Assembly: GCF_904849725.1 (NCBI RefSeq)
Contig: NC_058518.1
Coordinates: 211,742,741-211,806,740 of the forward strand
DNA length: 64,000 bases
DNA from: Hordeum vulgare subsp. vulgare
Lineage: Eukaryota; Streptophyta; Magnoliopsida; Poales; Poaceae
Direction of reading: 5' to 3'
Below are positions 12,318 through 26,000 of this stretch, in pieces; within the stretch, counting starts at the first letter, position 1; every line of letters begins with the position of its first letter. The position numbers and the translations under genes are program-made. Under the pieces are notes generated by a model that was not told where the DNA came from, did not search any database, and saw only the letters and a list, made by a program, of their open reading frames with translations.

Positions 12318-13318
12318 TCACCGGCTCGGGCCGACGTGGGCCGGCCTGACTGGGCCGACGGGAGGAGCTGGCCTGGTCAACGGCCAAGCTGGGCCAGCCC
12401 ACGACCGAATGGTAGCTGGAGGCATCGTCCTCCTCCTCCTCCTCGCTCCCGACCGATAGGAGGGGAGGCACGAGCGAGGCGGCTAGCGGCCGGCTCGCAC
12501 AGCTCCGGCGGCTCCTGGCATGGCACGGTGCTGGATCTGGTCTGCGGCCATCGGATGTGGGCAGGGGCGGCAGCCGACGGCTTGCAGGAGGCGGGGCTCA
12601 CCATGGCGGAGCGACGACGGTGGGCTGCAGGTCCTGGGCGCGACGACGGCTTGCGTGGCGGTGCTAGGGGAGCTGAGGCGTAGGAGGTGCAGGGATAATG
12701 AGGAAGATGGCTAGGGTTAGCCATTTTAGGCACGGTAGGGCATCTATTTATAGTAGGTTGCTAGGGTTAGGGGCTTTTCGCCTCGATTTCCACCGTAGGA
12801 TCATAATCGGACGGTCCCGGTCGCGGGGACGACTAGGTGGGCTGTGTAGACTGGCTAGGCGAAGATGAGGGGGAATGTGCGGCCCGGCACGATATTTCTA
12901 AAGCATCAAAAAAACTTCTGACGATAAACGATGACGGTGCCGCTACGGACGACCATTCGGGTATCAAACAGACTCCGATTGCGATGAAATTTGTCAAGCG
13001 GCCTACCTATATTAAAATACGACCGCACGCCAAGTTTCATCTCAAACCGAGAATATTTTATACACACTTTCAAAAACAGGATTTAAATGATGTTGCATGC
13101 GCGTGCATGTGTGGTCGGGCTCAAAACGGTCAACGACAAACACGGAGAGAACCGACAACTAATTACGGATGCAAGTTTTGAAAACTGGCAGCAACGGAGT
13201 GCCTATGCAATGCGGATGATGTGAATGATGCGATGATGAATGCGACAACCAAAGAAATCACACAGTGAGAACGGAATAAAAGGGGAATCTTTTAGAGCGT
13301 CGGTCTCGGACTGTCACA
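12318..13318 (-). repeat. 3' LTR remnant (U3 end) of the large-LTR element
   Basis: About 1.0 kb that aligns with 27640-28643. It ends at 13318 in TGTCACA (minus-strand start TGTGACAG) and is cut at its left by the gypsy element ending at 12317. A TATAAATA box on the minus strand lies at 12745-12752. GC-rich frames here are open by composition only. Confidence 0.8.
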
Positions 13319-15873
13319 ACTCTCCTACACTAACAAGAGATCTCGCCCCAAGATCTAAGAATGAAAAGGGGAAGAGGAAGAGAAAGAGAAATAGGTAAAA
13401 CTTAGTTGCCTCTTGACAAACGAGTGAAACCAATGACTCTTGGAGGTTGCAAAGAGATGATAATGATATGAGAAACAAGCAAGAATTAAAACAAAATTTT
13501 GGCAGCACTTCGGTAGGAAAGGAGGACAAAATTTGATAAGATAGAAAGAACTTGAAAAGATTCACAACAATCCAGCTAAATTGATAAGCAAGGGAACAAT
13601 ATGATCTTGAAAAGACAAAATGATAGGTTGAAGAGAGCAACATCACAAAGCCTCCGTTACAAATAATAGAAACTAGATCTTGGCAAGAAAGAACGAAGAA
13701 GAAAATGACAAGTACTACCATAAGAATCTTGAAGAACACCTTGAGAATGAAGATATCTTGAGCCGCCTAATAGAAAACTTGAATGAGGCACGGGAATAAT
13801 TGAGAGACGAACGAAGAGACTACAATTGAGAAGAATTTGAGGATGAAAGTTGAAAGCTGAGGCCAAAGAAATCTTTTGAAATGATGGCCTTCGGAGGATC
13901 GAGAATGAAACGAATCTGAAATGCACCGGATAGCAAGAAAGAGATTTCTCATGATCGAGAACAACTGCGAGGATAACACTAAGGTGAGATGTCAATCTTC
14001 ACAAGAATGGATCAAGATTTAAGAGAAACACTCCTTCCGTCTTCAATGGAGAGGATGATGGCCAATAACACCATCGAGAATAACTAAGGCACTCCGGAAT
14101 AAGAATATGAAAAGTTGAGTCACGAAGGAAATAATTCAGATTAGCCTTGAGGAAGGAATATGACTGATGGAATGCATACTTACGTCACAATTAAAAAGAA
14201 TTAGAGAACTCCGGGAAAAGATTAGAAGAGCCAAATAAGATCCTGGGAAAACATGTGGGTTATGGGCCCACTCAAAGAAACCACCATTTAAAAGATTGCT
14301 GAGAAAAAGAGATACTGCACTGGTACAAAGAAAACTTGATGACGTTGGGAACCTCGAAATAATTGAAACGATTGAAAAAAAGAAACTTCTGAGATATCTT
14401 CAACACTCCGACTAGAACAGAGATGGATGAAAAAACCATAAAGTCTTGAATAAGAATCGCCAACACAAGAATCGTTGAACAAAATAAAAAGATATGATGA
14501 ACACCGAGAACTTGAGTTGAAACCACCGGAAAAGAGAACATGAATGAAAAATGATGAACTCAGCACTCCTGAGAATCTTCACAATGAATCGCCGGAAACA
14601 ACACATAAGAGCAGATAGCGAAAGCATCCATGAATTGAACTCCACTTGGATGATAATTGAATCATTGGAGAAAACGGGAGGGTGGGCGGGAAAAAAACAA
14701 AGACAACTTGGGACAGATGAGATGAACTCCGGAAAGAAATGAGAGATTGATCTTTCAATTCTTGAAAATGATAGAATTACTTGAAGTGAAGCACAATGGT
14801 TGAAAAGGAATTGACATGATGACTCCGGTTGAGAAGAATTGAAAAGACAACTTGATTGAGCAAAAAAATTGCATTCCCATAAAAATACGAGAACGCCTCT
14901 TAGGAAAGATATGAAATCACCACTTCACATCGAAGCAACTCGAATTACCATACTCCAACAAAACAAAGGATGAGGCTTGCAAATTAGCCAGAACAAATTC
15001 AGGTCAGAGATTTCGTCCGATATTTTCGTGGATGGATCGCACAGGCTCTATCCTATAGTAGCCATCATGTACAAGGTAGTGCACACGACATACGAGGCGT
15101 CCCCAGTCGTAGCAAGCTACAAGGACTCTTTAAGACACAACGAGAACCGCTGTAAGACGACCGTGAAGAAACGAATCCACTAAATGTCGAACCCCAACCT
15201 CACATCGTGCATCTGTTGGAAGATTGTCCTATAAGTAACTACTTGAATTCCCACCTAAGAACTTCCGAAATTTTCTGGTCATGCAATCGGGTCCATGGAT
15301 ACAAGGAGTAAAATCCATCACTCAACTCCTAGCAATAACACTACCCGTCCAGTGTATCACATCCGTCAACACATAACCACAGATCTCGGAAACTCATCTA
15401 TCTCAGATCCTCGTAATCACAATGATACTAAGTATGGCGGTACCCCCGAACTCTCTGCACCAGTACTGGGATGTCGGGGTTATCTCAGCACTACGAGTAT
15501 TGAAGTAATTTTGAACATATCCTGTCCTGAGATACTAAGAAATATGAATGATAAGGATGTGCTCAAGAATCCCCTCGAGCTCAACTCCCCGGAATAAAAT
15601 CAACACAGCAAGAGGCACCAAGTCAGAACTCCGTCACATCGACATCATATAGATTCCAAAAATATCCGCGTGATCCTAATTTTTTTTGAGTGAGAAGAGG
15701 AGTAGAATTAAAATTATTACATCAAGATTACTCACCAGAGCATAGAAAAGGAGAAAAAAGAGACCTACTCTCCGTTATATAACTAGACTCAAAGTAGTTT
15801 ATCACTAGACTCGACTCGGCCAAGTTCGATCAATCAAGGGGGCTCCTAGGTCGGTACTGCTCTGATACCAACT
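13319..15873 (-). other. Non-coding internal domain of the large-LTR element
   Basis: This region is purine-rich on the plus strand, especially 13360-14900, and contains no frame with a recognisable domain. It begins next to the 3' LTR with a short purine-rich tract on the minus strand. It ends at the primer site TGGTATCAGA (minus strand, plus 15861-15870), three bases from the LTR. Confidence 0.7.
15861..15870 (-). promoter_or_regulatory. Primer-binding site, initiator tRNA-Met type
   Basis: TGGTATCAGA on the minus strand lies three bases from the LTR end TGTTACA. It defines the minus orientation of the element. Confidence 0.85.
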
Positions 15874-18800
15874 TGTAACACCCAAGATGCGGTCATATCC
15901 TTATTTTGGCGCGAGGGCCTCGACAGGGATAAAAACGCATCACGTCGTTTCGTAAGAATGGATATCGTTACAGGTACATGTACTGAAAAGATGACTATAA
16001 GGAGTTGGCTTACACCCGCCACAAGTTACATCACGGTCACATCAATACAACAATATTCAGTCATCATGAAGAAGAGCAGGGTCCGACTAAGGACAAAAAC
16101 AAACGGTAAAAGAACGACGTACATCCTTGTTATCCCAGGTTGCCGCCCTGGAACTTATCCTAGATCGACAACGAAGAAGAAGAAGAAACTTCAAATGAAC
16201 AATCATCGCGCTCACGTCAAGTAACTCTTTACCTGTACCTGCAATTGGTGTTGTAGTAATCTGTGAGCCACACGGGACTCAACAATCTCATTTCCAAAGG
16301 TATCAAGACTAGCAAAGCTTAATGGGTGAGGTATGGTTAAGTGGTGAGGCTGCAACAAGCGACTAAGCATTTATCTCAGGTGGCTAACTTACGAGTACAA
16401 GAATAAAAGAGGGGTGATCTACGCATAGCGGACGTGAACTACTGATGATCAAATGAATGATCCTGATCGCCTACTTATGTCAAACATAACCCCACTGTGT
16501 CCTTGATCAGAGAAGGAGCTCACGAAAGAGACAGTCACGGTTACGCACTCAGTTGACAAGTTTTTATTAAGCTTACTTCAAGTTATCTAGAACCGGATGT
16601 TAAACAAAGTTTCCATGTTGCCACATAACCGCGGGCACGACTTTCCGAAAAGATTTAACCCTGCACGGGTGCTCCAACTAGTCCATCACAAACTACCACA
16701 CGCTGCGACGGAATGACCTCGATCAGCGAAACCCATGATCTCCTCGGGTTCCTATTAGAAAACCTCAACCTCAAGATAACCCAAAGCATCCTCAGAATCC
16801 CTCGCACAAGACGCTCGAGAAAGGTAAAAGAAGTCTAGCAAGGTCGCCCAACATGCCGACAATCCCGATAGGAGCCGCGTATCTCGTTCTCAGGGCACAC
16901 CAGATGAGCTATGGTCACCACGCCAAACATCGAGTTCCCCGGGTAGCGTTAATAAGTTGATCTGTTTGGGACCAACACCATCAACACTGCCCCCCTGTAT
17001 TATGTTGAATTACTCCTTGGGTAGCACTAACTCCCTATGTTTTCAGTATTAACATAATTATTATGTTGGGCAAATATAGTACCAATGTTGGGCCTTGCCA
17101 GTCGAGCTTTATCCCAAAACGAAAATCTAGGGGGTCCCCATAACAACCCCAAGCATGTTAGGAGCGCTCATTTATGGAACAGAACACCGGTAGCCGAAAT
17201 TAAGGTGGCAAAGGTGGAACAAAACACCAGGCTAGAAAGGCCGAGCTTTCCACCTTTTACCAAGTATATAGGTGCATTAAATTAAATAGCAATAATAGGG
17301 TGATATAACAAGGAACCCATGTTTGCACATGGAAGCAACTATACCCGCAACTAGCAACACTATCCAATGGTTAAGCAAGCGGTAACATAGCCAATAAGTG
17401 GTTTGCTAGGTTGTAGATAGGGTGAAGGTTTTTATGGCAATGTTGCGAGGCTGATATTTAACAGGTGGTAGGCACCGAGACATAACGAGAGAAACTAAAC
17501 AACTAGCATGGCAATGATAGTAATGGTATCTAGGGAAATGATCATCTTACCTGAGATCCCGCTTGGAAGAAGAAAGACTCTGTGAAGGAGACGAACCAAC
17601 GTAGTCGAATGGATCCTCACTTTCCGACACGCTGCAAAACTCTGTCTAGACAAAGCAAACCGAAAACAAGAATGAACACACGATATTCACCATGGCACAT
17701 GCACGACATAATGGTCAACACATATGATGCATGATCGGTCTAATGCAAGGCATGACATGGCAATTCACTCCAATCAAACACTACACATTAAGTGAAGCTC
17801 AATATGCGACGAGTTGCATATTGACGGAGCTCCACATACAAATTATTTAGTTCACTCTTGTTTAGTTACATGGCAATATTATATGTGGTTAAACATGGCA
17901 AGAGGTGAAGCACAATATAACTACATATCTAGGCATTTTAAATGAGCTCGGAAACGACATATAGCATCTCCGAAATGACCCCATGTGTTACTTCCTAAAT
18001 CTATCCATATTTGACCTAAAAACATTTTATGTTTGTTAAACGGCAAAAGATAGTGGTTCACGTGAAAGTACACACCATTCTAGTCCAATTACATATATGG
18101 AACATCTCCAACGGAGCTACGGTTCAAAAGATATGAACACCGCAAGATATGATGGTACGAATGCAATATGTATGCAATGACAACCACAAACGTTCCAAAC
18201 ATACAAGCAACAAGATAATATGAACCTACAAGAGATTCTAAGCAAGTTTCATATAGGACACGATCAAAACGGAACAACGGTTCAACAAATACAAGCTAAA
18301 CAAGAAATAGCTACAATCTGCCCTAAACAACAACATGGCATTTTCTACACCCTAAAATAACAAGCTAAATAATTCTAAAATGCTCATACAAGACATGAGG
18401 CACTAGTGGTCAAGATGCTCAACAACATCCTACTAATAAAATCTAGCATGGCAGCATGGATCACTAGGAAAAGAACTCACAAAATGGCATCTCACATACA
18501 GTTTCAGACTTAGTGAAAATAACACTGTTGACAGTGCGGTTTTCAACCTGAAGGCATATTGGCAGCAGCAAAACTATATGCTATGGGGCACCGAATGGCA
18601 TGAAACTCTATAGCATGATAGAGAATCTTGTGCACTACAAATAACTCTATTGCACCAACCCCAAAGGAGTTGCGGATCACTAGCAAATCTCATGGCAAGA
18701 CAACAACAAAATATTACAGAACTAAGACTTAGAAATATTTCAGCATCCCCAAATCAGCACTATTTTCTAGCATGTTGACAACAAGCAAACAACACCTAAA

Positions 18801-19081
18801 CATGGATTTCTATAGCAACCAAAATTACCAGGGGCTAGCCTACATATCCAAGGCATATCTCTAGTTCACAACTTATGCATAACACACACGGGATAAATCC
18901 CACAAAATAAACAAGAGGCAACATGGCAAAATATCATGCGCACTAACTTACTCAAAAGACAAAACTAAATGCACGGTTAAATTCTATGGGTTTGCCTACC
19001 CCGAAAGCATATATAATATGCGGGACTGAAAAATAAAACTAATGCCACACATATATGCGAGAATGTGTCATATAAACCATA

Positions 19082-19560
19082 CACTACAGGAATCAGCTTC
19101 TTTGTCGTCCGCCATAATGGACGGCAAAGAGGACACCACCGACAGCAAAGAGGAATCCATAGACGGCAAAGCGAACACCTGTCGGCAAAAAATCTGCGTC
19201 AGCTTACGACGGCATTGTAGCTTCTTTGCCGTCAGCTTACCCTAAGCGGAAGGCAAAGCTCTTTGCCGTCAATATCTGGCACCGAGCAGTCTGCAAATAA
19301 TTTGAGACGACAGCCGACAGGTGACGCCTCCGTTAGGGCTAACGGAGCTCTTTGTTGTCTGCCTCCCTCATCCCCTTTGTCGTCTGCCTCCCTCGCCCCT
19401 TTGCCGACTGCCTCCCCGGGGAGGCAGACGACAAAGAAGCTATATGGCCACCTGCTGCTACCCCCCAGGACGCACAGCTGGGTGCCATGTGGCACCTTTG
19501 TCGTCGGCTAGCTGATGGCAAAGCTCTTTGCCATCCACTGGCAGACGACAAAGAGCCCAT
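19082..19560 (+). repeat. Left terminal and subterminal repeats of the CACTA element
   Basis: After the terminal inverted repeat this region holds about a dozen copies of a motif close to TTTGTCGTCTGC, in direct and inverted orientation. In the family these bind the element-encoded DNA-binding protein and bring the ends together for transposition. Confidence 0.85.
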
Positions 19561-20020
19561 ATATCTTCTGTTCTGTTTGTTTTTTATTATTTCACAGCAG
19601 ATATATATATATATATATTTCACACCACATATATGATATATATTTCACAACACATATATGATATACATATAAATTTCATCAATGTACATCCCATATATCG
19701 AAAGAACCAACATACAAAGTTTTACACTGTTTATCCATAGATACATATACATATAGTTCGACATTGTTCATCAACTCAAATAAAAACTAAAACTAATAAG
19801 GCACTCCATGAATGCCAGCTTCCATGCATGTAGTACATCCAATCTGCAAAAATGTGAATAAGAAAGTCAGAAGAAGAACAACATATGATGTTTTTGAGCT
19901 AATTATGTCATTTTAGAGGAAAACAAGCTATGTATATAATATTCATGAGCGAACCAGGGTTCTTATGCCATTTTGAGCTTATTATGTCATTTTGGAGCTA
20001 AATGGGCTAATTATGTCATT

Positions 20021-21150
20021 GTTGGGGAAAATAAGGTGAGGAGAATATGAAAGAGGAGAAGAAACAGGAGGAGGAGAAGAAGAAGAATAAATCAAGAAGA
20101 AGGAGAAGAAGGAGGAGAATTAGAAGGAGGAGAAGGTCTTCTCCTCCTTCTCCTTCTCCTCCTCCTCCTCCTTCTTCTCTTCTTCTTCTTCTTCCTTCTT
20201 TTCATTTTTCCTATTTCTTCTCCTCTTCTCCTCTTGTTGGAGCTAAATTATCTAATTATGTCTTTTTGGAGCTATATGGGCTAATTATGTCATTTTAGAG
20301 GAAAACAAGCTAAGAATATAATACTCATGAGCTAACCAAGTTTTTTTCCATTTTGAGCTTATTATGTCATTTTGGAGCTAAATGGGCTAATTATGTCATT
20401 GTTGGAGAAAATAAGGTAAGGAGAATAAGAAAGAGGAGAAGAAAGAGGAGGGGGACAATAAGAAGAAGAAATCAATAAGAAGGAGAATAAGAAGGAAGAG
20501 GAGAAGGAGGAGAAGAAGGATAAGGAGGAGAAGCTCCTTCTTCTCCTCCTCCTCCTTCTCCTTCATCTCCTCCTCATCCTTCTCCTTCTTCTTCTCTTCT
20601 TCGTCTTCTTCCTTCTTTTCATTTTTCCTATTTCTTCTCCTCTTCTCCTTTTCTTGGAGCTAAATTATCTAATTATGTCTTTTTATAGCCATATGGGCTA
20701 ATTATATCATTTTAGAGGAAAACAAGCTAAGAATATAATATTCATGAGCTAACTAAGGTTTGTATGCCATTTTGGAGCTAAATGGGCTAATTATGTCATT
20801 GTTGGGAAAAATAAGTTAAGGAGAATAAGAAAGGGGAGAAGAAAGAGGATAATGATAAGAAGAAGAAGAAATCAAGAAGAGGGAGAAGAAGAAGGAGGAG
20901 GAGGAGAAGGAGAAGGTTCCCTCTTCTCCTCCTTCTCCTTCTTCTTCTCTTCTTCTTCTTCTTCTTCCTTCTTTTGATTTTTCCTATTTCTTCTCCAATT
21001 CTCCTCTTGATGGAGCTAAATTATCTAATTATGTCTTTTTGGAGCTAAATGGGATAATTATGTTATTTTAGAGGAAAACAAGCTAAGAATATAATATTCA
21101 TGAGCTAACCAAGGTTTTTATGCCATTTTGAGCTTATTATGTCATTTTGG
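20021..21150 (+). repeat. Tandem ~390-bp units with purine/pyrimidine foldbacks
   Basis: Three units begin at the repeated phrase 'tcattgttgg' (near 20017, 20397 and 20797, periods about 380 and 400 bp). Each has roughly 100 bases of GA-rich sequence directly followed by roughly 100 bases of CT-rich sequence that can pair with it, then an AT-rich linker containing 'gagctaaatgggctaatt'. The linker sequence also precedes the first unit. The frames in it are low-complexity and not genes. Confidence 0.9.
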
Positions 21151-21226
21151 AGATAAAGATTAAAAAAATTAGTACAACATAAAAAATTGAATAACTCACA
21201 TGAATGATACTATGTACATATATAAT

Positions 21227-24200
21227 TTAAGTTATGAATCTTACAAACAAATAATCATTACCAATAAATGCATCATCATCATCACTATTACACATGTCTT
21301 CATGAATGACGTGCTCATCGGGTTCAACGACATGAAGTTGTGGAAGGCCTTTCTGTAATCGGTCAAGCATTGACAGGTCATCCGCATCAGTAACCTCTTC
21401 TAGTTCCAGCTCTGCTGGTTCTGGCTCAGGGGTGAAGTCGGATTCATTGTTGCTATCTACTTCCATGTTCTGTGGTGAAGCACGGCGGTTCTTGAAACGT
21501 TTCTTGGAAATACGTGTTTCTTGGAAGAATTCTCCATCATATGTGTCTGGGATAATGTGAGGTTCATAATCCTGTTTATTTGGGAGAGGTCGTCTAACAT
21601 GTGGCGGCACTTCATAAACAACATACCAACCTTCCAGATTCTTATCAATTTGGCATGTCCACAGTAGATAGAAAACTTGGGTCGCTTGTTGAGCCGTAAT
21701 ATAGACATCGGGAACATCTCAATGGGTGTTTGGATTGATTTCGACTAGTCATATATGTTCATGAGTCCTTCTAGTCTCCTTCGGCTGGAACCAATAACAT
21801 TTGAAGACTACGACGTTCGGTGGGTTTTCACCATAGAATTGAAGTTCATAAATTGCTTCAACTCTTCCATAATACTTGATAACACCTTCGTCGATAGCAG
21901 AGACACCACAATTTGTAGATCTCCGGTCGGGCATAGATAGCTCTTTGTCAAAGGTACGAAAGAGATACTCGTTGATGTTGTATTTCTCAAATGAACGGAC
22001 CTTATAGTCAAAACAATTAGCGGCTTGTCTCAATTCGGCGTCCATAGACTCTGAATTAGCCTACAAGTTTAATACAAAACGATTGTTGCATTAGCCGCAA
22101 GTTAGACCAAGAAATGAAATGGTCAATTATTGATAATTAGCGTTTGTTTGAACCAAGAGATGAAACCGGGATAGCCGCCTCCTGTCTTTGCCAGAAGCTC
22201 ATACTCTTCGACGGAATCATTTTCGATCACCACTCCATCCGAGAATTTGGCGACGTATAGACTATATGAAATATCCAGGAATAAGAGCAGTTCAAAGGAA
22301 TTAGAAGTTATGGGAAAATGTGTCGAGAACTTACTCGATGTACGGCCGCACTTTTGTTAGGTTGTTGAAGATATACAACGAAATGTTTTGCCATTCTTCG
22401 ACATACAACGTTATTGGTTTCGAAGCACCAGCTGGTGCGAGCTTCCCTTTGAATAGGATGAGGTTGGACCCACCTTTTTTAGGGTCTGCATCATTATGCT
22501 GAGGCTTCGGATTATGCAAATGATGATTTTTTGCTTCGTAGTGTGCTGTCACAAAGTTTGTCACTTCCTCAGTAATGAATGACTGAGCCATCGATGCTTC
22601 AATTCTACGCTTATTTTACATTTAGCTCGAAGTGTCTTCTGCATCCTCTCAGTTGCATAGCACCAACGATTTTGCACGGGCCCACCCAATCTTGCCTCGG
22701 TCGGTAGATGTAAAATCAAATGCTGCATTGGATTACAGAAGCCCGGCAGAAAGATCTTCTCTAACTTGCACAACAACTCCGATGCAAACTCCTCCATGTC
22801 ATCTACCATGCCAGGCGACAAATTTTTCGCACAAAGAACACGGAAGAAATAGCTCAGCTCCGCCAGTACTAGCCATTCATTCTCAGGAATAAAGCCACAT
22901 AACATCACCGGCATTACCCGCTCTAGCCATATGTGCCAATCATGACTCTTGAGACCAAAGATTTTTAATTTTTCAAGACTCGCTCCACTCTTTAGATTCG
23001 CTGCATACCCATCGGGGAACATCAAGTGCATTTTGACCCACAAGATAATTTCCCTCATAGCTGGCCTTCCAAGATTGAACCAGGCCTTTGGCTTCGACCA
23101 CTTCTGCTTTCCTTTGCCTTCTCGCATGTTTTGTAACGGTTTATGACATATTGTCTCTTGGTTGACTCTAGCCTTAGTATTATCCTTTGTCTTCCCATCT
23201 ATGTCGAACAATGTACCAAAAATAGCATGTCCGATATTCATTTCAGTGTGCATCATGTCGATATTGTGTGGAAGAAGGAGGTCTTTGAAGTAAGGCAGAT
23301 CCAGAAGCATGGCTTGTGAGTCCAGGCGTGTTTTGAATTATACCCCTTGAAATACCCTGGACGCTCTGGATCAGGCCCGAGGGCGTTTAACTGATCCATG
23401 ATCCGTTGGCCTGTCAACGCAGGTGGTGCCAAGTTTTTGACAACTTTACCTTTGGTAAAGTTTTTCTTGTCTTTTCTGAACTGATGGTCAGGATCCAGGA
23501 ACTGTCTATGCAAGTCAAAGCAAGAATACTTCTGACCCTCCTGCAACTAATGAAACTGAAGAGCTGCCTTGCATTGGGGGCACGGGAACCTTCCATGCAC
23601 ACAGCATCCAGAGAATAGCGCATACGCCGACAAGTCATGCATAGAGTACATGTACCACACATGCATTTTGAAGTTTTGTTTTCTAGCGGCATCGTATGTC
23701 TTGACCCCATTATCCCAAGCTTCTTCCAATTCATCCTTAAGTGGCTGCAGGTACACATTCATATTATTCTCCGGATAATTGGGCCCCTCGAATTATCAAC
23801 GTCAAAAATATGTTCTTTCTTTGCATAATCTGCCCGGAGGGAGATTGAGTGGAATGACAAATACATGCCAACAACTGTATTGGGTTGCCGTCATGCCGAA
23901 TGGATTAAAACCATCCGTGGCGACGCAGACTCGAGGATTCCTTGGATCTGTCGCTTTATCTTGATGCAATCCATCGAAATGTTTCCACGCTTCCCCATTC
24001 GATGTGTGTATCGCCATCTTATTCCCATCTGCATCTAGTTCGGTTCTTTTGCCCAATTTATGCCATGTCATCTGTCTGGCTGTCTCTTCGACCATGAAAA
24101 GATGTTGAAGCCTTGGTACGATTGGCATATACCAAAGAACACTAACTGCGATTTTGGTCTGCCTCTTCTCATCCATACCGTTGTCTACCACAACATACCA

Positions 24201-24894
24201 CAACATACATGCAAGACTCGCAATTGGGACAATAGTCCAAGTGTGCATACTCCTTCCTAAACAAGACACATCCTTTCTCACATGCATCTATACTCTCATA
24301 GGGCATCTTAAGTACACGAAGTATTTTGTCCGACTGGTACAGGTTTGCAGGCATGACATGGCCTTTGGGTAGGAAGCGTCCAAATAGTGTCATCATCACG
24401 TCATAGCATTCTCTTCCCAAGTTGAACTGAGCCTTCAGAGTCATTACTTGTGCAATTGCATCCAGCTGACAAAGCTCGGTGTGCTCATGAAGAGGATGTT
24501 TTGAAGACTCCAACATTTCATAGAAGGCCTTTGCAGATTTCTCCATCTCATCTTTCGAATCCCGAGCATCATCAAAGTCTTGCACCATGTCTTCGATCCC
24601 GGTACCATGCTCGTCGGTGCAACGACGGACCACCTCAGCTCTGGTGCGTTGTATAGACTCACCATGAAATGTCCACACCGTATAATTAGGCTTAAAACCC
24701 CTCCTCTGCAGGTGTTTAATCATTACAGCCTCTGTCGTCTTTTTATAGTTGTCGCATCCACGACAGGGGCAATAGTTTCTTTCCTGGTCATTTGCAAACG
24801 CGGCTTTCACAAATTCCTTGGTTTTTAGAAACCATTCTTAAGTCATCTCTTTCTGCCTAGGATGATCGGTATACATCCACGCACGATCACTCAT
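21227..24894 (-). pseudogene. TNP2-type CACTA transposase, decayed
   Basis: Minus-strand pieces in order from the right give a transposase of the TNP2 family. An ATG at 24892-24894 opens MSDRAWMYTDHPR, but the frame hits TAA after 18 codons (24838-24840). A transposase-associated domain follows (CPCRGCDN, about 24760). The TNP2 core spans about 24290-23250 with motifs KRQTKIAV, DGFNPFGMTATQYSCW, VIPLNLPPG and CPQCKAALQFH. A DUF4218-like domain lies at 23310-22561, and a DUF4216-like region (FYGENPPNVVVFKCYWF) at 22045-21749. An acidic tail sits at 21610-21227. Some phase changes may be introns, but the stop and breaks within the TNP2 core (near 24210, 23810 and 23550) show decay. The protein would cut the element ends in the nucleus. 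Confidence 0.88.
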
Positions 24895-25034
24895 CTTGCC
24901 TAGCTACTAAAGACACAAGAAATATATTTATATATAATTTAGCATATATATATTCATCAGTTAATCAAGTTCGCCATTTTTATTACGTCCATGCAACCTA
25001 CACGCTAATAGGTAAAGATAGGTCCTAATCCCAT

Positions 25035-25248
25035 CCGAGTATGTGTAGATTGGGTTCGTTTTCCCATGCTCTGCTCTGGATCCAATGCAAAATTTCGGCA
25101 GCACCTCCCTGACGTTCTCCTGATACACGTCTTCGCAATAAACAGAGAGGATGTGTATCCGGAGAACAACAGGGAGGCACTGCTGATATTATGCATCGTA
25201 TCCGGAATAAAGCATATGGGAAAACGAACCCAATCTACACATACTCGG
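25035..25248. repeat. 214-bp inverted repeat upstream of the transposase
   Basis: A 33-bp arm at 25035-25067 is matched perfectly in inverse orientation at 25216-25248. The 148-bp centre also pairs imperfectly: 'cagcacctccctgacgttct' faces 'agaacaacagggaggcactg'. The structure lies 140-350 bp upstream of the transposase ATG on the minus strand, so it could be part of its promoter or leader. Confidence 0.85.
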
Positions 25249-25573
25249 GCTGTCCATGGATAACGTTGGACAATTCGAAAGAATCACAATTATAAATATA
25301 AGCAAATGCATGCATATTTATAACTGTAACCCTTTCGAACCGGAGACGCATACTGGTCATGCATACTGATAAATTAATTTAATTACCTAAATCTAACAAG
25401 TTTCATCCGAAAACCGACCCACAGTAAATAAAGGGGCGAGGAGGAGATGACATTTGTACCGACCCACGAATGCAGGGGCGGAGCTCGTACAACGCACGGG
25501 GAGGTCTTCGCATAGCAGACCTCACAGCGACGAGACAACTGTCACATGTAAAATCCACTCGATCAACACAAAT

Positions 25574-26000
25574 ATGCTAATTATGTCTTTTTGGAGCTAA
25601 ATGGGCTAATTATGTCATTTTAGAGGAAAACAAGCTAAGAATATAATATTCATGAGCTAACCAAGGTTCTTATGATGTTTTTACCCTAACTAAGCTAATT
25701 ATGTTATTTTGGAGGATAATTAGCTAAGTATGTCTTTGTTGGAGAGAATAAGCTACATAGAAGAAGAAAGAGAAGAAGCAAGAAGAGAAGAAGAAGGAGA
25801 AGGAGGAGAAGGAGGAGGAGGAGGAGGAGAAGCAGAAGAGAAGAATAAGGAGGAAAAGGGGGAGAGAAGAAGGAGAAGAAGAAGGAGAAGAAGGAGGGAG
25901 AAGAAGAAGGAGAAGAAGAAGGGCTCCTTCTCCTCCTCCTCCTTCTCCTTCTTCTTCTCTTCTTGTTCTCTTCTTCTTTTCATTTTTCCTCTTTCTTCTC
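25574..26000 (+). repeat. Distant copy of the foldback repeat unit
   Basis: This carries the same AT-rich linker and GA-rich/CT-rich foldback as the array at 20021-21150, in the same orientation. It lies on the other side of the transposase gene. Confidence 0.85.

Noticed and set aside
12336..12733. Overlapping GC-rich frames on both strands
   Set aside because: They fall inside an LTR and recur in the other LTR copy with different frames. No domain is visible.
20047..20298. Lys/Arg-rich then Ser/Pro-rich open frame
   Set aside because: It translates the GA-rich and CT-rich foldback repeat and is not a protein gene.
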